From Chelydra serpentina (Eukaryota; Chordata; Testudines; Chelydridae), in contig JBAIAC010000001.1 of the NCBI GenBank assembly GCA_037349315.1, forward strand, positions 39,742,001 through 39,806,000: a stretch of DNA of 64,000 nucleotides, in the 5' to 3' direction. The notes beneath the pieces were generated by a model. That model was given only the letters and a program-made list of their open reading frames with translations. It was not told the DNA's origin and searched no databases. Below are positions 33,464 through 44,305 of the stretch, piece after piece; the stretch's first letter is position 1; each line of letters starts with the position of its first letter. The position numbers were made by a program, and so were the translations under genes.

Positions 33464-34222
33464 TGTAATGAGGTTGCACTCATTTCTTGCGAGTGCCTCC
33501 TGGCTGAGTGCATGTGCCTGCATTCTCTCTCTCTCTTTATGGTGGGTCTTCAGTGACTCAGCCCAAAGCCCAAATCATACACAGTCTGTCTGTGAGATAA
33601 AGGCAAAGCAAACCCCATTCGGGGTACAAGTCCAACAGGGGCCTCTCTGTGCCCTCTGAGGTCTCTCTCAGTTTGTCCTTGCTCCAGAATAAAGCAGTAC
33701 CCCACAACTCCTTCCCTGGATGCAATGTCTTCGCCCTCTCAGGGCCTTTCTGGCCCCAGCTCTTCAGCTGGGCCACTACAGTTGAGTCCCCTTTCTGGGG
33801 TGCCTCAAAGTCCAGGCCATTTTCCCAGTGGCTGGTGAAGGGGACCCAGGCCCACCCTCTACTCCAGGTCCCAGCCCAAGGACCCTATAGATAGTAGCCA
33901 TCCACAATGTCCCTTTAAATAAACTGTGTTGCTGCTATAACTCCCTGGGCCACTTCCCTATGGCTCCTGCACATTCTTCACCCTTACCTCAGGGCAGCCA
34001 GCCTGGAGCACCATCTACTCTTTTCCACCTCTAGCAAGCAACTGTTCTCAGTGTGGCCCAGCAGCTCTTCTTATACTAGCCTGCTGGGCCCTGACTGGCT
34101 GCTTCTTACACAGCTGCTCTAGGCAGCTTGGAGAACCTCTATACTGCCCTTTTCTGGGGTGTGGTGTGGCAGGGCCACAAGCCTCCAGAAGGGGGCCTCA
34201 GGACCCAGTCCACTCTGTCACA
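33464..34222. mobile_element. Solo LTR (759 bp) inserted in the LINE
   Basis: The ends are 'TGTAATGAGG' and 'CTCTGTCACA', the TGT...ACA form of retroviral or retrotransposon LTRs. Flanking pentamers are agaag (33459-33463) and ggaag (34223-34227), a 5-bp target duplication with one change. The LINE text breaks off at '...AATAAAGAAGTG' and resumes at 'GGAAGTGTTATTTACTCC', which confirms an insertion. Inside are a short CT microsatellite (33,522-33,537), pyrimidine-rich 'CCCAGCTC' stretches and AATAAA at 33,917. No internal retroviral gene is present, so LTR-LTR recombination probably removed it. I recall this LTR type from turtles; the orientation is not settled. Confidence 0.85.
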
Positions 34223-34655
34223 GGAAGTGTTATTTACTCCTTCACATAACACAAGAATGAGGGGTCAGCCAATGAAATTAATAGGCAGCAAGTTTAAAAC
34301 AACAAAAGGAAGTACTTCTTCACACAACACACAATCAGCCTGTGGAATTCATTGCCAGGGATATTGTGAATGCCAAAAGTATAACTGGGTTAAAAAAATA
34401 GGTACGTTCATGGAGGACAGGTCCATCGATGGCTATTAGCCAAAATGGTCAGGGATGCAACCCCATGCTCTGGTTGTCCCCAAACCTCTGCCTGCCAGAT
34501 GCTGGGACTGGACAACAAGGGATGGATCATATATCAATTGCCCTGTTCTGTTCATTCCCACTGAAGCATCTGGCATTGGCCTCCGTCAGAAGACAGGATA
34601 CTGGGCTAGGTGGACCATTGGTCTGACCCAGTATGGCCATTCTTCTGGTCTTATG

Positions 34656-35145
34656 TTCACATTGATTTCAATGGAAGCAGGAGCAGATCTAAGAAAGTGT
34701 TGAGTGCTGTGTAGCGAAGAATCACACAACTGCTTGAATTTTCTAAACAAACTACTTACTGTTAATCACTCACAGAAAAGAAGTTACAAAAATGACAGAT
34801 GAAATTAGGAATTTAACCAACTTTTACTCAGTTCTCCCTCTGCTCGCTTTTGCACCCTGTCTCCACACTAATTAATTAAATGCAGGTGCAAGCTTGAATA
34901 TTGTTCCATCTTTTGAGTATTCTCATGCATGTTTAGCTGACAGTAACGCAGAAAGCCCCTACTGTTATTAACCCCTGTAAAGAATAACTTCCCAGGTTAA
35001 ACACATACAAATCATCAATTTTTCTTTTTCCCAAATTAAGCCTCTCCATTTATTTCCTCCCTTTCTCCCTTGTTATCCATAGAGCCATTTAGGGTTTTCT
35101 GATTCTTTTAGGCAAAATTTTGAATTATGAAACATTGTTCAAAAC
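34656..35145. other. No recognised feature
   Basis: Short unique stretch after the LINE. No coding or repeat signal that I can name. Confidence 0.4.
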
Positions 35146-35147
35146 AG

Positions 35148-35255
35148 TGGGCCATCTCCTCAGCTGGTTTAAATTAGTGTAGCTCTATTGACTTCATCCT
35201 GGCTTCAGTGACTGCAGTATATCGACATCAGCTAAGTAGCTGGCCCAGAGACTGT
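35148..35255. repeat. Palindromic MITE, 'CAGCTGGTTTAAATTAGTGT' type
   Basis: Left 'CTCCTCAGCTGGTTTAAATT' and 'GTAGCTCTATTGACTTCAT'; right 'GACATCAGCTAAGTAGCTGG'. It follows the known palindrome plan 'CAGCTGGTGTAAATCAGC...GCTGATTTACACCAGCTG', but the right arm is heavily mutated. Relatives lie at 40990-41080 and 43258-43332. Confidence 0.45.
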
Positions 35256-36786
35256 ATCCTATGGAGACCTTGATGCAGCCTTAACATCTGGTCAAAGCTA
35301 TCGATGTTGTCCAACTGGAAACATATCTTTCATATCAGGGTAAGGCAAAAGTGTGGTTTCAAAAGTTTCCCTCACATAAAATATTTCCAAATTTTCAGCA
35401 TGACATTTTATCCTTGACAAAATATAACTGATTTACATGTCTCCTAATCTCTTGACCACTTGCAATCACACCATATGTCAGTGAACACAGAACCTATTTG
35501 ATTACAACTTTATTCCACTTTCTCTTCTCTCCTTCCCTCTTATCTCTGGCTAACACCTGTGTAGGAGAGAATACATTTCATTTTTATTAATTTGCTTTCA
35601 TGTTCTTTTACTTGTTTAGCTTGTATTTTTCTTACAAATATTTTGCTATTTGGGGTCTTAGCTCTTGAGAAAGAATCTGATTCTAAGAGATCAAAACAGC
35701 TCATTTTGGCTTTTTGACTTATTAGAAGAATAGCATATGAAAAAAAGAAAATATTTTGCATACTCGGGTTCATCACTATGTCTGAATGTTTGCCTTTCTC
35801 TTTTACTTTTTTCAGTGGTTCCACCAAGACTTCTCCCAGCCTGTTTGATGCAGGGTAGAAAACAGCTGATATGTTTTATGAGCATGCTTCATATAATTTT
35901 TCTTTAACAATGTGTGAAAATCCTTAAATGCTAATTGAGGACCAATGCCTGATATGACTTTGGCTGGCTGCCTGAGTGCAGTAAACACATTTCTTAAGAA
36001 TTCGCTGGCATATTATCTAAAGCCGTTGCATCTGGACACCTTGAACATGAGTCAGCTAATAAGAGGAACATTTGCCCACCCTCCTCTGCAGTGTCAGTAT
36101 CCATTGTCTGACATGGGTTTTGACTGAGACCATTTCCGTGAGCAGCAATATAAAGAGCCTGCAGACTCTAGTTATGCTGTGCTCTCAGTAACTCTGCATC
36201 CAGACCTAAACTTGGCTACTGATGACAGCGCTCTTTTTAATTAGGCCAGTGTGGACTTCATGCAATTCTGGCAACAATCTGACTTGAGAGGACTTTGATG
36301 TTGCCAGATGAAAAATCTGCAACAGACCATTGTTAGTCAACCACAGTCTTGTCTTTTGGACAACATGCCTGACATTTTAGGCCCTGAGAGCTAGGGCAGT
36401 GACCTGCTAAATCTCATTGTACACAGAAAGGGCCTCTTGCACAGCACCTCTCATGATGGTTCCCTGAATGATCAAACACAGCCTTTTCCAGGGGATCAGG
36501 AGCGATTGTGATAGTGGCATCATAATAGATTCAAGCTCTGCCTCTTAATCTCCTCTGCAGTTCTCAGTGGTCTTTTAGCTGATCCAGTTCTATATTTAAT
36601 ATCCCTGATTAGTAGTGGTTGAGAATGTTGCGCCGCAGCCTTCACTTCTTGTGGAAACTCCAACTGCTTCAGCTTCAGTTCCTAGAATCTGGCCAGTTCA
36701 TACCTATTGCTCCATCATATGGGTGTGGGGTTGCATAACATTGACTTTAATTTGGTTTTGCTCTAATTTCTTCTTTGCTTAGGTTA
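35256..36786. other. No recognised feature
   Basis: AT-rich non-coding DNA. The frame at 35540-35827 (95 residues, minus) is Lys-rich without a domain and appears to be chance. Confidence 0.4.
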
Positions 36787-37596
36787 AGGCTACACTTGCA
36801 GCTGTACAGCGCTGTGAGTTAAACCTGCCTTCGTACAGCTGAGTAGGGAAAGCGCTGCAGTCTGTCCACACTGGCAGCTGCCAGCACACTGTCGTGGCCA
36901 CATTTGAGGCATTTGCAGCTGTATTGGGAGCGGTGCATTATGGGCAGCTATCCCAATGTTCAAGAGGCTGCAACGTGCTTTTCAAATGGGGGGGGGGCGT
37001 GAGGTGGAGTGTGACAGGGAGTGTGTGGGGAGAGAGAGAGAGAGTTTTTGGGGTATTCACAGAGTGTCAGCTCATTATCTCCTAAGTTTACACCTCCCAC
37101 CTCCCCCGCCTCTCTTTCAATCACTGAAAGCAATCAGCAGGGGCTTTGTTTGTTTTTAAAGAGCAGATAAATGGCCACTCGGGGAAACGGAGCACAACCC
37201 CTCCCCCTCCCGCCCTTCTCCTCCCCACTGCCTCTCTCCAAGCTAACTTTGCTGCCAGCACTCCTAACAGAGCCCCCCTGCCTGCAAACAGTAGCTGTGT
37301 TTGTTTTTTTGTAAAGCAGCCCCAGAACGGAGCTCTGAACTCCAACCCGGAAGTGCCGTTTCAAAACAAAGGGAGCATCCGGAGGTCAGTTAGTGCGAAC
37401 CTGCCCAACTACATTCCAGGAGCAGCGTAGCAGCCAGTACACAACAGCTGTTATTCCTCTTGGGAAGGTGAAGTACCAGCAGTGCTGTACCTGCGGAGAC
37501 GCAGCGCTGCAAGTGCCTTGCAAGTGTAGACTGTTAGTGAGATACAGCGCTGCAGGCAGTTTTATTGTGCTGTAACTGGTGAGTGTAGCCAAGGCC
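36787..37596. mobile_element. Harbinger-like non-autonomous element (810 bp, TTA target)
   Basis: The left end is 'AGGCTACACTTGCAGCTG'. The right end, reversed, is 'GGCCTTGGCTACACTCACC'; both share 'GGCTACACT'. TTA borders both sides (36784-36786 and 37597-37599). Sub-terminal 'TACAGCGCTG' words occur repeatedly at both ends (about 36,806 and 37,543), and 'CAGCGCTGCA' at 37,502. The centre is purine/pyrimidine biased, with G and GA runs and a C-rich tract. No transposase frame is present; the 94-76 residue frames have no DDE motif. I recognise the ends from turtle repeats. Confidence 0.65.
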
Positions 37597-37925
37597 TTAG
37601 GGATGCACTTTGCCTCGAAGGGGAAGAAATTTAGATTATTACTATCAGAATAAAGTTTAAGTCTATCCATGTTTGAAGTAAGCTATTGTTTAGATACCAT
37701 TTGGACATGGGGAAATTGAGCTGTTAGCACAATAGTTGGGGGGATTAAATGAAATTGGCCCAGAGAAAGGAGGTGCAGTTTATAAGGAGGGAAAGGCTCT
37801 TTCCTGTGGAGGTTACAAGTTATGCAGTAGAAAGGGTCCCTCCTGAGGAATTTATTATCCATTCAGAACTGCAGAATTTACATACAGAACAGAAGAGAGC
37901 TATGATCCCACACAACTAGCCCCTG

Positions 37926-37983
37926 ATCCAAAGCCCATTGAAGTGAATGAGAGTTTTTGCATTGGCTTCAGTGGGCTTTGGAT
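37926..37983. repeat. Palindromic MITE, 'GATCCAAAGCCCATTGAAGT' type
   Basis: The left arm 37926-37949 ('ATCCAAAGCCCATTGAAGTG' plus AATG) and right arm 37960-37983 (reverse complement with 3 differences in 24) enclose a 10-bp loop. It is a near-complete hairpin. Related hairpins occur at 55480-55560 and, weakly, 62585-62640. Confidence 0.75.
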
Positions 37984-38239
37984 GAAACCCCTTGACAACA
38001 ATGTAAAAGTGGTTCAAGGGATTTTGCTCAAATGTTCCTGAATCAGTTACCCTGTGGACTGAAAAGCAGCTAGAAAATTTCAGCCTAGAAGGAGTGTTTT
38101 CCAGAAAATTGTGAGCAGCTGAAAACAAGGAGTTATGCTAAAAGTCCTGAAGTTACTGTGGCTGAAATGATTTCAACCAAACCTCGGCACTAATAAGGGA
38201 AATATGGTGCTGCTATGTTACTTGCTGTTTCTGAAAGGG

Positions 38240-38410
38240 TTACCGCTTGTCTATGTGGAGCATTAGTGCATGGCAAGCTGGGTGTAAATCTACCATGCAC
38301 TAAGTCTGGCGCACACTAAGTGGCCATGTGAATCCTGCTATCATGCTCTAGAAGTTTTGTAGAGTGCAACTACTCCCATTTCAAACACTCCATAGAGCCA
38401 AGCCCATAGG
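38240..38410. repeat. DNA-transposon-like repeat, 'CTTGTCTATGTGG' type
   Basis: It starts 'CGCTTGTCTATGTGGAGCAT', has 'GGTGTAAATCTACCATGCAC', 'GCGCACACTAAGTGGCCATG' and 'TGAATCCTGCTATCATGCTC', and ends near 'GAGCCAAGCCCATAG'. The order fits a turtle DNA element I recall with 'CTTGTCTACATGG' ends. Termini and target duplication are not clear. Confidence 0.45.
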
Positions 38411-38479
38411 TGTTTATTAACATAAACACACATAGCCAGTGCAACAGAAAAAGAAATAAAGGAGGCCACTAAAACCCTA

Positions 38480-38632
38480 ATCCTGAGGCCCTGCAGAGAC
38501 TTTCAAGTGTGGGTTAAAGTGGGTTAACTTTAATGGCATGAGTGGTCTCATTGACTTTATCTGGACTACTCAGATGCTTAAAGTTGAGCATATGGATAAG
38601 TCTGTAGGATCTGGGCTTTTTATTCTAGCTAC
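38480..38632. repeat. Palindromic MITE, 'CCTGATTCTGC' type
   Basis: Left 'CCTAATCCTGAGGCCCTGCA' and 'GTGGGTTAACTTTAATGGCA', centre 'TGGTCTCATTGACTTTATCT', right 'GATGCTTAAAGTTGAGCATA' and 'GTCTGTAGGATCTGGGC'. The halves pair imperfectly. Relatives: 54125-54215 and 62120-62215. Confidence 0.5.
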
Positions 38633-40985
38633 TATGCTCTTAGACTCTGAGTCAAGATTCTCATTGACTTAAACAAGATTTGGATCAGATCCTTTAAAGA
38701 ACTTCTTCCATTCTCTCCATGACTCTTCTTATGGAAGTAGATTTTTTTTTAATCAAGTAGGTTTGTGCATGAATGTTCTCAGTGAAAGTGTCTAATTCTA
38801 ATAGATTTCCAGTCTACTGTGAGAGGTCAATAGGAATTGTAAAAGTATTGAAATCCTTGCCTAGTTTTTGTGGCTAACATTAACACTTCTTGAGATACAC
38901 ACATACCTTTCAACAAAATTAGGAAGAGGAGTAATTAAGATTACAAAAATATTTTTCCAACCAGCAAAACTTTACTGGTGGTTTAAACATAGTACTTTAA
39001 TGATAGTTTTACCATACACATAAAAGTTATTGATTCAGCAAAATGTGGTTTATTTTGAAACCACTTATAAAATCATTCTCTGTGTGCCAACAGGAAAAAA
39101 TTATTTTCTTTATACCACAGTTTCCAAAATGTCTTTAACCCAATTTTCAAAATTGCCATGAAATGCACAAGAGAAAACAAAAATACAAGAAAGCAGTATC
39201 ACAGACAGCACTTTTTTTGGAAATTTCCCAGTGCAGAAACATAGTGTAATAGATAGTCCATATCTTCATTGGTGGAGAAATTTTTTTTTATCCACATTAA
39301 TGAGGCTGTTCAGAGGATTGGACTTAAAAAAATATGAACACTAATTCAGAACAGCAAACAAAAACCCTCCTTTGAGGGAGAGATGGGAAATGACAACATA
39401 CTTTCATTTTCCTACTTCTGGGGAAAGACTTTCAAAACAGCTCTGGGTACGACGTCCAAAAACTACATTCAGAGTAAAAGTATATAAACCACTACATTCA
39501 AAAGCATTAAGCATCTGTCTTAAACCCACCAAGGTAAGGAAATTCAAAGTAAAGACTGTAACTCGATCCTTAACTCACACCTTTGTAGCCAGCACATATG
39601 GAATGACAGATCACCCACTGTTTATAGACCGCTGCAATGTAAAGTCAAAGGTAGAATTTCAGCTTTAACGCCGAATGCCTTTGCTCTTTAAGTTTTGAAC
39701 CAGACCTGGAATTTTTAACTTGTTGTTTTCTTTTTATTTTTATCCCTTTTTCCAGTAATATGAATAAAGACAAATAAAAAAGTGTAGAGGCTGTATGTTT
39801 TGAAATTGTCTCTCTTTTATGTTTTGGGCTCCTATAATTTTTCAGTGATCAGATTAAAAAATAAACTAATTATGGTGAAAACATGTTTTTTTGTGCTATG
39901 ATCTTATGCCAGGTCTCAGTACAGATCAAACTTTTATAGCCCTTTAAAGAAAAGTTTATAATGGAGGCATTGACGACAAACCTTTAAGTATAGCTGGGCA
40001 AGTAGGTGTCTCTATAATATTACTCAGTAAGATGCTTGTGATTACAGCTCTCTATAGAGGGGGAAGGATTTTCCTCCATGTGATATTTCTGGCATAATTT
40101 GTGCTGAAAATTTTCCAGGGTCTGCTGAGCCATAACCACAGATCACTCCTCCAGTAACAAAATATTAATGATACAACCATTTTTCAACTAGACTTTTAGA
40201 AGAGTGCTTGTTTTCTTAACAAGAACTATTTTTCTCTCTGTTGCTTAATTTTCAATTACAGTTGAGAAAATAATTTTGGAAGTTAACTTATTCATGAATG
40301 TTGTCATACGAGAGGAAAACGTTACATTTCAGCAAAATCACACTTAGTTCCAAGGGAATAGGTTTCATGAACTGTAGATTGCCTGCTGAAAATCAGTAAT
40401 GTGAAGCCCTTTGAAACTATTCTTCTTTATCAACGTTTAAACAGCTATAAAAACTTTCACTCAGCTCCAGGTGTCAGGCTTTGCTGCCACAGTTTCATCT
40501 TTAAAACTTTATTTGTAGAACCTTCCATTTGAAATTCCACTCATACTAAAGATCACCCCTGTCTCCTAGCTGGTGTCACTTTTCCCCCAACATCTGTGCT
40601 GTGCTCCTGGAGAAGCACCTTGGTGAGGGTAAGAATCAGAGTTCTGCTTCCAGACAACTCTTAAAGATGGGGCCAAATTGACAAAGGTTTTAACTTGGAT
40701 CCACTGCATCACAGCTCACTGTGCTACCTCTAGGACATAGAGGTTGGTCAGACAACAATTTCTCATACAGTCAGAAACTGGAAACCAAGTTAGAGGTAGA
40801 AGTAAAGAGGAAATGAACATGAAGATAAGGCATTATTGTAAGATAAAGAGTATGCAGTAAAAGGTGAATATTTAGCTTTTTGCCAAGTATTTCTAGAAAC
40901 CAATGTCCTTTTCCAACATTTACTTGGCCCTTGCTCAGGCAAAGTTTCTATGACCTGACATGGAGTTTGCTTGAATCCTTACCTC
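38633..40985. other. No recognised feature
   Basis: About 2.3 kb of AT-rich DNA. The plus frame 39372-39668 (98 residues) has no domain or splice context. Unique sequence as far as I can tell. Confidence 0.4.
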
Positions 40986-40989
40986 TTCT

Positions 40990-41080
40990 TATGCCGGTGT
41001 AAATCAGGAGCAGCTCCATTGCACTCAATGGAATTACACGAGTGTAAATCTGGTGTAACTGAGAGAAGAATTAGCTCCAC
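40990..41080. repeat. Palindromic MITE, 'GGTGTAAATC' type
   Basis: Left 'CCGGTGTAAATCAGGAGC' with 'AGCTCCATTGCACTCAATGG', right 'GAGTGTAAATCTGGTGTAAC'. Same family plan as 35148-35255. Confidence 0.5.
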
Positions 41081-41134
41081 ACTGAGGATCTCAGGATGTG
41101 GCTTCAAATCAGTTTAGTAAAAGAATAAAAAATT

Positions 41135-41174
41135 GTACACAAAGAGAGAGGTTTCATCCTCTCTCTTTGTGTAC
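41135..41174. repeat. Perfect 17-bp hairpin with 6-base loop
   Basis: The arm 'GTACACAAAGAGAGAGG' (41135-41151) is followed by the loop tttcat and the exact reverse complement (41158-41174). No mismatch is present, in contrast with the worn palindromes elsewhere. No poly-T tail or transposon end is seen, and the GAGAGAG core is microsatellite-like. The likely origin is a templated fold-back replication error. It could also be a small structured RNA, but nothing else supports that. Confidence 0.85.
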
Positions 41175-41644
41175 ACGTAAAACAAATAGCACAAATGTTG
41201 TGTTCTGGGCTGTTAGCGCTTCCCCATTCCTCAGCACTAAAAACATTTGTCATGGATGCATAGTGTGAGATTCTCACCACTCTCTGGCCCCTGTACACTG
41301 GGTAAAATGGTGAAAACAGTGAAAAAGAGGCTCTAACAACCTCATATCCAGTCAGGGGGAAATTTCCCTGGTGCAGGAGCTGACGAAGGCAGCTGCAGGC
41401 TGTCCTCCAAGGATCTCCTTGTAATGGGCACCCTGGCGATGGATGGGAGGGATGTAGCTGCAGTACTTAGTGCTCTGGAGATTCTGGGAAGTGCTCTTGC
41501 CCATAAGTAGGCAGAGACAGGAGTGTCCATGCTGGGAGCCACTCTGCTTCCTGGAGCAGACCAGGACCAGGAGAACTCAAAGGTGGCTTAAAGCCACCTT
41601 AATCCCACACCCACTGAGAGGTGAGTTCTGTCTCTTAGAGGCCT

Positions 41645-41715
41645 TAGTTTTAAGGCCAGAAAGGACTGTTATGATCATCTAGTCTGACATCCTGCATAAC
41701 ATAGGTCTAGAGTGG
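41645..41715 (-). repeat. CR1-like LINE 3' end fragment, minus strand
   Basis: It has 'TTAAGGCCAGAAAGGACTGT', 'GATCATCTAGTCTGACATCC' and 'TGCATAACATAGGTC'. Reversed, this is the 'GGTCAGACTAGATGATCACA...CTTCTGGCCTTAA' terminus of sauropsid CR1-type LINEs. The plus-strand counterpart is at 50070-50240. Confidence 0.7.
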
Positions 41716-42000
41716 TGTGAAAAACAGATTTGTTGGTTGCTGGCAATTCCAAAAAACCTGGGGGAGGGGGGAAGTAATTTTGTGTCGAACCAAAACCAAA
41801 AATGTTTGACATTTTTGGTGAATCAAAAAATCTTTTGTTTTTGGTTAAATGAACCATTTTGTTTTGACAAAACTGAAGTATTCAGTTTGATTTCAACCAT
41901 TTTCAAATGTTTTTGATTGTTTTTCAAAGTAAAAGCAAAGGGAATTTTGAATAAAGAAAAATAGAAAAAAAATTGTCTGAAAAATTTTGCCCAGCTCTAC
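41716..42000. repeat. AT-rich hAT-like repeat, partial
   Basis: The sequence is a run of 'AAAATTTTGTTT/CCATTTTGTTTTGAC'-like words and ends 'TTTGCCCAGCTCTAC', matching the right end 'CCCAGCTCTA' of the hAT MITE at 14694-15098. The left end is not evident, perhaps lost at the junction with the adjacent CR1 fragment and a G-rich patch at 41,760. A similar AT-rich patch lies at 45,140-45,330. Confidence 0.5.
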
Positions 42001-43257
42001 AGGTCATAGATTTTTCCCAGTTGTTAATATATCTACCCCAAGAGCTTGTGGCTGAACTAGAAAATATCTTTTTATTTATTCCATTTTGGACAAACACTAA
42101 AGTCCAGAGCATTTTCATATATATTTATATATTGTAAAAAGGGCCAGATATATTATCACTGAAAAATAATAGTGGAACAGGTTAACTTCACTCAATTAAA
42201 ATCAATGGCCAACAGTATGTCCCATTGACTGGGTTACTACGGGAAACAGATATACATGTATAATTATTTCCATTCAAAATTTGTTCATAATAAATAAATT
42301 AATTAAATAAAGCTTTGTTCGGCATGCTGTGGAATAGTCACAAACTGGGCAAGCAAAGGGACAAAGCTGTGTGACTGGCACGGCATGTGCTAAAAAGGCA
42401 CTGGGCGATAAGTGAAGAAAAACAGCCTCAATGGGCCTGCTTGCAATGTTGCCAAAGAATAGCAGCGGAAAGCAGTTCACTGAGGAATGAAATGATTACT
42501 CATGGTGCTGCTGGTGGTTACTGAAAGAAATGCTAATGGTACTGAATCAGCTGCAGAAGAGGGTGAAGTTCTGGCATGGTTTATTAGAGCTCTTGGAAGG
42601 GGTTCTTTAAAAAGTCTTACTGAAGGTGCAATATTAGAATGAGCCTTGTATGTAGTCATTCAATAATCTATGCACATGCTTCTACAGTTTTCAAAATGTG
42701 CTGCTCCTTTGTATTAGATTACTGTATATCATCTGCAGAATAGGGGAACTCTGCATTTAAGTCTTCTGCGCTTGGAGAGATCTATATTCTTCTTTTCCCA
42801 TAAACAAAATAGTTTTTGCTTTGCTTGTATTCTGTGCCCATGGTGCTTTATTTTATTGTTACTTGTACAGTATATATTTGCAACTGGTTTTCTTTCATTA
42901 CTTTTTATCCTTAGTGACATGCCTGGAATTTTTTAGTATCTGAAAATAAAGATGTATTAACTTTGGAGGGAAAAAAAAATCTCTGTTCAGTATACATTTC
43001 TCCGACATTGATAGGTTCCACAAAATAGCTGTAGCTTCCATACCACTTCCCTGGAGCTCACATCTAAGTCCCATGAAATTATTATTAGTTTTCTAGACTT
43101 CACAAAGAGGTTGCAGTTTCAGCCAATTAAAATAAAAAGTAGGGATGAACAAACTTCAGAAGTTTGGTGGTTAGATTTGTGTTCAGATAAGGGCTCCAAA
43201 GTATGGAGGCTTCTCTGAAGCTTATGCATGTTATAATACTAAAAAAATACAGACCAG
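42001..43257. other. No recognised feature
   Basis: AT-rich non-coding DNA. Nothing recognised beyond short A/T runs. Confidence 0.4.
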
Positions 43258-43446
43258 TTTTTCAGCTGGCATAGGTCGCCACTGAAGATATTGTAACTAC
43301 ACTGATCGTACCAGCTGAGAATCCGGCCCTATGTTCATGGAATACTAGGAATCAGGGCCTGATTTTCATTTACACTAAGGCATTATAATACCATTCTGGC
43401 AGAGCCATGCAAAGTGGCCTCGGTGTACATGAGCATCAGTCCCTCT
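43258..43446. repeat. Two adjacent palindromic MITE fragments
   Basis: 43258-43332 has 'TTTTTCAGCTGGCATAGGTC' and the facing 'GTACCAGCTGAGAATCCGGC'. 43350-43446 has 'GGGCCTGATTTTCATTTACA', 'CTAAGGCATTATAATACCAT' and 'GCAAAGTGGCCTCGGTGTAC'. Each resembles a worn member of the sauropsid 'GGGCCxGATTxTC' repeat group; the second has a relative at 55655-55812. Confidence 0.45.
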
Positions 43447-43598
43447 GCATTTAAACACTCAAAGGTCAGAAACTGAAAATGGTTAAAGTTTTCAAAGTAA
43501 TTCTTCAGGATTCACACACTGTACAACTAATGGTATCCATTTAAGAACACAAGCATGTCTATGCTAAGCTACACATAACAAGAAATTAGGACTAGAAA

Positions 43599-43710
43599 AT
43601 TATATATATATATATATATATATAATCATGTGGCCAAATAAAGTTATTCTGAGAATGTAAATATTTATGTAATAAATATTTACATATTTAAATATGTAAA
43701 TATTTAATTT
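43599..43710. repeat. (AT)n microsatellite and AT-rich inverted repeat
   Basis: A pure (AT)n run of about 26 bp (43599-43624) is followed 35 bp later by 'GTAAATATTTATGTAATAAA' and 'TATTTACATATTTAAATATG', which fold on themselves around 43,659-43,706. This is simple-sequence DNA without coding content. Confidence 0.85.
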
Positions 43711-44029
43711 TCTGATTACTGAATGTTTAAACTTGTAACTCTAGTTTTGTATAGAAATACATTTATAAATTTTAATTTTTCTGGGTATTTTAAAAAGAAA
43801 GAAAGGAAAAAAAAAAAGAAAGCTAAAAGTGGCATTAAATTGCCAGCTAGGCACTTGGGACAAACCCCTATCTACAATGCTGGGTCATACCGTTTGCACT
43901 ATAGACAACTATGAAGGCTCTGGAGAAAAAGGGAGAGGAAGGAAAAAGACCTAAAGCACTTTAATATGCAGTAGAAGAGAGAAAGTTCCAGAAGAAGGAC
44001 TGTTCCTGCAGTCACTGTATTAACTCCTT

Positions 44030-44305
44030 AATATTGTTGTTATACTAGCACTTAGAGGCTCCAAACAAGACCGGGGCCCCATTGTGCTAGGTAGTGTACA
44101 AACACGCAGTCAGAGGTAGTCCCTGCTTCCAAAAGCTTACAGTCTAAATAGACAAAGGGTGGGAGAGGAAATACAAGCACAGAAAGGTGATGTGACTAGC
44201 CCAATTTCACACAGCAGGTTGGCTCTAGAGCCAACAGGTTTAGCAGATCTCCTGAGTTCAGGTCCAGTGCCTGACCCATTGGACCATGGTGCTGCTCAAG
44301 TGTCT
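44030..44305 (-). repeat. L2/MIR-type composite repeat
   Basis: The left half has 'GGGGCCCCATTGTGCTAGGT', 'AGTGTACAAACACGCAGTCA' and 'AAAGCTTACAGTCTAAATAG'. The right half reads like a reversed MIR/CORE-SINE: 'AAGGTGATGTGACTAGCCCA', 'ATTTCACACAGCAGGTTGGC', then a 'GAGTTCAGGTCCAGTGCCTG' block and 'CATTGGACCATGGTGCTGCT'. The block order is typical of these ancient amniote repeats. Minus is chosen from the MIR part. Confidence 0.6.

Larger units (their letters stand above)
30997..34655 (+). mobile_element. CR1-type LINE, long but broken copy with two nested insertions
   Basis: In order on the plus strand the copy holds an ORF1 start with CxxC and coiled coil (31004-31231), an ORF1 esterase-like region (31320-31830), a hAT insertion (32009-32246), reverse transcriptase pieces (32500-33400), a solo LTR (33464-34222) and the LINE 3' end (34223-34655). 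The 3' end shares 'GAAGACAGGATACTGGGCTA' and 'ACCCAGTATGGCCATTC' with the copy at 25390-26205. Once the insertions are disregarded, about 2.66 kb of LINE remains. Most of the endonuclease and the RT core are missing, so it is dead. It is the most complete LINE in the window. Confidence 0.85.

Noticed and set aside
43599..43624. (AT)n run as a functional origin or terminator
   Set aside because: Simple microsatellite typical of vertebrate DNA; nothing nearby supports a function.
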